Positions 60,388 through 64,000 of a DNA stretch of 64,000 bases are shown here, in pieces; position 1 is the first letter of the stretch, and each line of letters begins with the position of its first letter. The notes below the pieces were generated by a model, which saw nothing but the letters and a program-made list of their open reading frames with translations, made no database searches and was not told the DNA's origin. The position numbers and the translations under genes are program-made. The stretch lies in contig NZ_CP107853.1 in the NCBI RefSeq assembly GCF_036013525.1, positions 8,308,001 through 8,372,000 of the forward strand. The letters are read 5' to 3'. Origin of the DNA: Nonomuraea sp. NBC_00507 (GTDB taxonomy: Bacteria > Actinomycetota > Actinomycetes > Streptosporangiales > Streptosporangiaceae).

Positions 60388-61812
60388 ATGGACTTGGCAG
60401 ACATCGGCGTCACGGGCCTGGCCACCATGGGGCGCAACCTGGCACGCAATCTCGCCAGGCACGGCTACGCGGTGGCCGTGCACAACCGGACGTACGGCCG
60501 TACCCAGCAGCTGGTCAAGGAGTTCGGCGGGGAGGGCACGTTCGTGCCGTCCGAGGACCTCGCCGCCTTCGTGGCCTCGCTGAAGCGGCCCCGGCGGGCG
60601 ATCATCATGGTCAAGGCGGGTGCGGGCACCGACGCGGTGATCGACCAGCTCGCCGACCTGATGGAACCGGGCGACATGATCGTCGACGGCGGCAACGCGC
60701 ACTTCGAGGACACTCGCCGGCGCGAGGCCGCGCTGCGTGAGCGGGGCATCCACTTCGTCGGCACCGGCATCTCCGGCGGCGAGGAGGGCGCGCTGCACGG
60801 CCCGAGCATCATGCCGGGTGGGTCGAAGGAGTCGTGGGAAGCGCTCGGCCCGATCCTGCAGGACATCGCGGCCAACGTGGACGGGGTGCCGTGCTCGGTG
60901 CACGTGGGCCCGGACGGCGCGGGGCACTTCGTGAAGATGGTGCACAACGGCATCGAGTACTCGGACATGCAGCTCATCGCCGAGTCGTACGATCTGCTGC
61001 GTCAGGCCCTGGGCGCGACTCCGGCCGAGCTGGCCGAGGTGTTCAGGGAGTGGAACCGCGGCGAACTGGACTCCTACCTGATCGAGATCACCGCCGAGGT
61101 GCTCGAGCAGGTGGACGCCGAGACGGGCAAGCCGTTCGTGGACGTCGTGGTCGATCAGGCCGAGCAGAAGGGCACCGGCCGCTGGACCGTGCAGAGCGCG
61201 CTCGACCTCGGCGTCCCGGTGACGGGCATCGCTGAGGCGACGTTCGCCCGGGCGCTGTCCGGGCACCCGGAGCAGCGGGCCGCCGCCGCGTCCCTGGCGG
61301 GGCCGAAGTTGTCCGGGGTCGGCGGGCGGGAGCTCATCGAGGACGTGCGGCAGGCGCTGTACGCGTCCAAGATCGTGGCGTACGCGCAGGGCTTCGACCA
61401 GATGGCGGCAGCCTCGAAGGAGTACGGCTGGGACCTGGACCTGGGCGCCATGGCCACCATCTGGCGGGGCGGCTGCATCATCAGGGCCAAGTTCCTGGAC
61501 CGGATCCGCTCCGCGTACGACGCCAATCCGAACCTGCCGACGCTGCTGGCCGACCCCACGTTCGCGGCGGCGCTGGACGCGGCGCAGGAGGCATGGCGGC
61601 GCGTGGTCACCACGGCGGTGCAGATCGGCGTGCCCACGCCGGGCTTCTCCTCGGCGCTGGCCTACTACGACGGGCTGCGGCGCGACCGGCTGCCGGCGGC
61701 GCTGGTGCAGGGGTTGCGCGACTTCTTCGGCGCGCACACCTACCACCGGGTGGACAAGGAGGGCTCCTTCCACACCGACTGGTCCGGCGACCGCGCCGAA
61801 CACCCGGCTTAG
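60388..61812 (+). CDS. gnd: 6-phosphogluconate dehydrogenase, decarboxylating
   Basis: 474 residues from ATG 60388 (AGGAG 7 nt upstream; a TTG at 60382 is in frame). NADP-binding DIGVTGLATMGRNLARNLAR, substrate-binding GISGGEEGALHGPSIMPGGS and the catalytic Lys-containing HFVKMVHNGIEYSDMQLIAE, with GTGRWTVQSALDLGVPVTGI. It oxidises and decarboxylates 6-phosphogluconate to ribulose 5-phosphate in the pentose phosphate pathway. Length is normal for the E. coli-type enzyme. A strong palindromic terminator follows. Confidence 0.96.
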   Translation: MDLADIGVTGLATMGRNLARNLARHGYAVAVHNRTYGRTQQLVKEFGGEGTFVPSEDLAAFVASLKRPRRAIIMVKAGAGTDAVIDQLADLMEPGDMIVDGGNAHFEDTRRREAALRERGIHFVGTGISGGEEGALHGPSIMPGGSKESWEALGPILQDIAANVDGVPCSVHVGPDGAGHFVKMVHNGIEYSDMQLIAESYDLLRQALGATPAELAEVFREWNRGELDSYLIEITAEVLEQVDAETGKPFVDVVVDQAEQKGTGRWTVQSALDLGVPVTGIAEATFARALSGHPEQRAAAASLAGPKLSGVGGRELIEDVRQALYASKIVAYAQGFDQMAAASKEYGWDLDLGAMATIWRGGCIIRAKFLDRIRSAYDANPNLPTLLADPTFAAALDAAQEAWRRVVTTAVQIGVPTPGFSSALAYYDGLRRDRLPAALVQGLRDFFGAHTYHRVDKEGSFHTDWSGDRAEHPA

Positions 61813-61819
61813 CCGCGGT

Positions 61820-61847
61820 GCGGCCCGCTCCGATCGGAGCGGGCCGC
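61820..61847. terminator. Bidirectional terminator after gnd
   Basis: GGCCCGCTCCGA/TCGGAGCGGGCC, a 24-bp perfect palindrome extended to 28 bp, lying between the convergent gnd and membrane-protein genes. Confidence 0.75.
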
Positions 61848-61849
61848 CA

Positions 61850-62407
61850 TCACCATGTCAGGCCGGCCGTCGTGAAGAACCACAGCGACGAGGTCACCCA
61901 GAGGGCCACCAGCGCCGTGAAGGCCAGCCCGCCCAGGATGGGGAACGCCCACGGGGGGATCCCGCGCCGGGACAGGGCCAGCATCTTGGTGGTGAAGATC
62001 CCGTAGAAGAAGCAGCCCGCCAGGGAGTGGACCAGCACGCGGGTGTCGTCGTAGCGCGCCCCCAGGGCGTACAGGCAGTGGAAGGCGACCGGCAGCGTCA
62101 GCAGGAACGCCAGCCGGCCCGACCAGCGGTGCAGGCCATAGACCCAGGGCAGGTCCAGCCGGATCCGGCCCCACATCACCAGGGAGGAGAAGAGCTGGAC
62201 CCCGGCGAGGAGGAACGCCCCCGTGGTCAGCCAGGCCTTCATCGGGAGCGCGCCGGAGAAGCCCGCGACGCCGACGGCGAAGCCGGTGGGCTGGTGCAGC
62301 GTGCCGTAACGGCCGAGGGCGACGGCGACGAGAGCGCCCACGCCGAGGGGCAGGAGCAGCAGGATGGCGCCCGGGCCGGACTGGCGGGTCACTTCGGTGT
62401 CGTACAT
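61850..62407 (-). CDS. Five-helix membrane protein (DUF6529-like, possible haem-binding type)
   Basis: 185 residues from ATG 62407, with GGGAGG about 7 nt upstream and overlapping the stop of the preceding gene (TGATG). Five hydrophobic helices are visible. His residues fall in WVYGLHRWSGRLAFLLTLPV, AFHCLYALGA and LVHSLAGCFFYGIFTTKMLA, spaced like cytochrome-b561-type ligands. KMLALSRRGIPPWAFPILGG is conserved in actinobacterial DUF6529 proteins. Haem binding is inferred from the His pattern only. Confidence 0.75.
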   Translation of the reverse strand: MYDTEVTRQSGPGAILLLLPLGVGALVAVALGRYGTLHQPTGFAVGVAGFSGALPMKAWLTTGAFLLAGVQLFSSLVMWGRIRLDLPWVYGLHRWSGRLAFLLTLPVAFHCLYALGARYDDTRVLVHSLAGCFFYGIFTTKMLALSRRGIPPWAFPILGGLAFTALVALWVTSSLWFFTTAGLTW

Positions 62408-63111
62408 CACAGCCCTCCCATGAATGCGTCCACGTCCTCAGGGGTGATGACAGCGCCCTTGATCACCGTGGCCTGCCCGGGCTCGGGGATCTCCGCGGTG
62501 ACCAGTGCGCCGTCCAGGGTCACGGCGCCGACTCTGCTGCCGTCCGGCAGGTAGATCCATCCGGCCACCAGCTTCGCGCCCCGGACCAGCGCCGTCGCCC
62601 GGTAGAGGCCCGACGGCTTGCGCACCGTCGGCGCGGTGAAGTCCCAGCGCTGATCGCCGATCGACAGTTCGCCGACGGCCGCGCCATCGGCGATCTCGGC
62701 GCTCACGTCGGCGCCGCCGAAGCCCTCCAGGGTCAGGATGCCGCCGTCGGCCGTGCCCTGGAACCAGGCTTCGGTCCTGCCATCGCAGAAGTACGCGATC
62801 GCCTTGGCACCGCGAACGGAGATCGCCAAGAGCCCGCGGCTGCCCCGGACCCGGGTCGCGTAGTCGGCGCGGACGACCCCGGTCGCGGGCGCGGCGCTCG
62901 GGCTGCCGGTCGGGGTCTGGGCAGGTTCTTGCGGTCCGGCCGCCGGGTAGTCCTCGCCGGCGGTGCCGGTCGGCGTCGGGTTCTCCATGGACGCCGAGGT
63001 CATGGCGCCGGGCTGGGGTGGTGGGGGCGACTCGGCGAGGCTGAGCGACACCAGGGCGGCCGTGGTCGCCATGCCCGCCAGCAACGTGAGGATGGGGCCT
63101 GGCCTCGTCAT
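62407..63111 (-). CDS. Exported protein with Pro/Thr-rich linker, unknown function
   Basis: 234 residues. The N-terminus ILTLLAGMATTAALVSLSLA is a signal peptide or anchor. A 60-residue low-complexity Pro/Thr/Ala/Gly linker follows (to about 80), then a compact beta-rich domain (LLAISVRGAKAIAYFCDGRT, GFGGADVSAEIADGAAVGEL, VAGWIYLPDGSRVGAVTL). No family is recognised. It overlaps the five-helix membrane gene and is probably expressed with it as a cell-surface pair. Confidence 0.7.
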   Translation of the reverse strand: MTRPGPILTLLAGMATTAALVSLSLAESPPPPQPGAMTSASMENPTPTGTAGEDYPAAGPQEPAQTPTGSPSAAPATGVVRADYATRVRGSRGLLAISVRGAKAIAYFCDGRTEAWFQGTADGGILTLEGFGGADVSAEIADGAAVGELSIGDQRWDFTAPTVRKPSGLYRATALVRGAKLVAGWIYLPDGSRVGAVTLDGALVTAEIPEPGQATVIKGAVITPEDVDAFMGGL

Positions 63112-63243
63112 GGTCTCCCGCCTTTGATCCGTTGGAGCCTCTCCCAGTGCGTACGCGGGAAACGCGCCGGCGGTTCACTGATCCGGACGCCTTCGTCACA
63201 GAGGGGATGTCACCGTTGTACGGCGATGGCCGGTGGCAGCATC

Positions 63244-63558
63244 ATGGACCTTATGATCGTTCGCACATGGCGGGGCTGGACGCGATCGAGCGACGCGAGG
63301 GCCTACGAGGCCTATCTGCTGCGCACCGGCTTCACCGGATACACCTCGACTCCGGGCAACCGGGGTGCCTACTTCACCACGCGCGACGCAGGCGACAGGA
63401 CCGAGTTCTTCCTGATCTCCCTGTGGGAGTCGTGGGACGCGATCAAGGCGTTCGCCGGGGACGATCCGGGCAGGGCGGTCTTCTACCCCGAGGACGACGC
63501 GTTCCTGGTCGACCGGGAACGGACCGTCGACCACTACGAGGTGTTCTCCGAAGCCTGA
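63244..63558 (+). CDS. ABM-like dimeric alpha/beta-barrel protein
   Basis: 104 residues from ATG 63244 (ATG 63226 and 63253 are also in frame). MIVRTWRGWTRSSDARAYEA, EAYLLRTGFTGYTSTPGNRG and TEFFLISLWESWDAIKAFAG match the ABM/YdhR-type fold; FYPEDDAFLVDRERTVDHYE is the usual C-terminal part. A small-molecule or haem-related monooxygenase-like role is possible. Single gene. Confidence 0.82.
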   Translation: MDLMIVRTWRGWTRSSDARAYEAYLLRTGFTGYTSTPGNRGAYFTTRDAGDRTEFFLISLWESWDAIKAFAGDDPGRAVFYPEDDAFLVDRERTVDHYEVFSEA

Positions 63559-63581
63559 CGGGGCCCGGGGGCGCGGCCGGG

Positions 63582-64000
63582 TCAGCGGCCGACGATGCCG
63601 GCCGGGTTGGCCACCGCCGTCACCGTGCAGAAGCCGATTGGCCCGGTCGTGTCGTGCAGGGTGACCTGGCCGGTGGCGACGCCGGCCGCGTTCACGTGTC
63701 CCGTGGCCTCGATGCCGAGGACGTCGCTGTCCGGGAGGCGGGCGAGGGTCAGCGTGTAATCCGCGTTGATGAAACGCAGCCCGTCCGTTCCGGCGTTGCT
63801 CAGCGGGCTGGCGAAGTCGGCGGCCAGCGCCGCCCGGACGAACGGCGACACCGCTTCCTCGTCCACCAGCGGATACGTCTCCCGCATCCATGCCCGCCCC
63901 GGTCCCGGGGCGCCCCATTCGGTCAGCCGCCACAGGTCGAACGGCGGCCTCCACCCGGTCCACTCGGCCGGCGGCCCGTCCGGCGCGGGCTCGTCCCAGG
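63582..64000 (-). CDS. Acyl-CoA thioesterase-like (hot-dog fold) protein, 5' end outside window
   Basis: The C-terminal 139 codons of a gene that continues past the right edge without a stop. GLRFINADYTLTLARLPDSD, LGIEATGHVNAAGVATGQVT and LHDTTGPIGFC resemble the C-terminal hot-dog domain of TesB-like thioesterase-superfamily proteins (4HBT_3). The N-terminal half, with any catalytic residues, is not visible, so function is not assured. Confidence 0.75.
   Translation of the reverse strand, partial: WDEPAPDGPPAEWTGWRPPFDLWRLTEWGAPGPGRAWMRETYPLVDEEAVSPFVRAALAADFASPLSNAGTDGLRFINADYTLTLARLPDSDVLGIEATGHVNAAGVATGQVTLHDTTGPIGFCTVTAVANPAGIVGR

Noticed and set aside
1..64000. CRISPR arrays, tRNA or rRNA genes
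   Set aside because: No regularly spaced direct repeats, cloverleaf-like sequence with a T-loop, or rRNA sequence was noticed on reading; a covariance scan was not possible.

Overview
The window is GC-rich actinomycete DNA. Coding frames are crowded with GC in third positions, GTG and TTG starts are common, genes overlap by ATGA or GTGA, several genes look leaderless (a -10 box 6-7 nt before the start codon), and promoters and terminators lack poly-T. The gene set (NRPS, PadR, TetR, DeoR and LacI regulators, ClpC-like ATPase, short cold-shock protein, Actinobacteria-type peptide deformylase) fits a Streptosporangiaceae/Nonomuraea-like soil actinomycete. The genus is inference only.

1-11.1 kb is the right part of a non-ribosomal peptide gene cluster. 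An NRPS entering from the left (C-A-PCP-C) is translationally coupled to a stand-alone adenylation domain whose specificity residues read as the threonine code. Facing it are a second NRPS (PCP-C-A-PCP with a decayed A domain) and a LanB-like, glutamylation-domain-only lantibiotic dehydratase. One module is thus split over three proteins, and a Ser/Thr-modifying enzyme family normally seen in RiPP pathways sits beside a Thr-activating enzyme.

11.1-22 kb is a scrambled accessory region: remnants of a YcgL-type nucleotidyltransferase, a CbrC-like gene, a 2.04-kb ISL3-type element with an 8-bp target duplication that carries a methyltransferase passenger and a nonsense-mutated transposase, an ABM protein, less GC-rich secreted/membrane genes, and a 2.7-kb IS607-type element (serine recombinase + TnpB) that splits a DUF1905 gene cleanly in two.

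22-37 kb is general accessory/housekeeping DNA: a TetR-SDR pair with a visible operator, arylamine N-acetyltransferase, GNATs, methyltransferase, peptide deformylase, XRE-cupin regulator with a PLP decarboxylase, a frameshifted ricin-domain polysaccharide lyase, and PadR with a CPBP protease. A 53-bp repeat interrupts a CBS-domain gene here. A second copy interrupts an aldo/keto reductase at 58.3 kb, and removing either copy restores the reading frame.

36-47 kb is a carbohydrate-utilisation locus: LacI regulator, ABC importer (binding lipoprotein and two permeases), Tat-exported glycosidase, FAD-dependent oxidoreductase and NAD-dependent epimerase, with a divergent enolase-superfamily dehydratase. 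48-54.5 kb is a self-contained PTS operon: DeoR regulator, PfkB kinase, mannitol-type EIIC, EIIB and EIIA, zinc polyol dehydrogenase, HPr and Enzyme I. 54.5-64 kb is mostly housekeeping: cold-shock protein with a palindromic leader, ClpC/ClpB-type ATPase, NAD(P)-binding protein, HAD phosphatase, 6-phosphogluconate dehydrogenase, a membrane/exported pair, and a thioesterase-like gene leaving the right edge.
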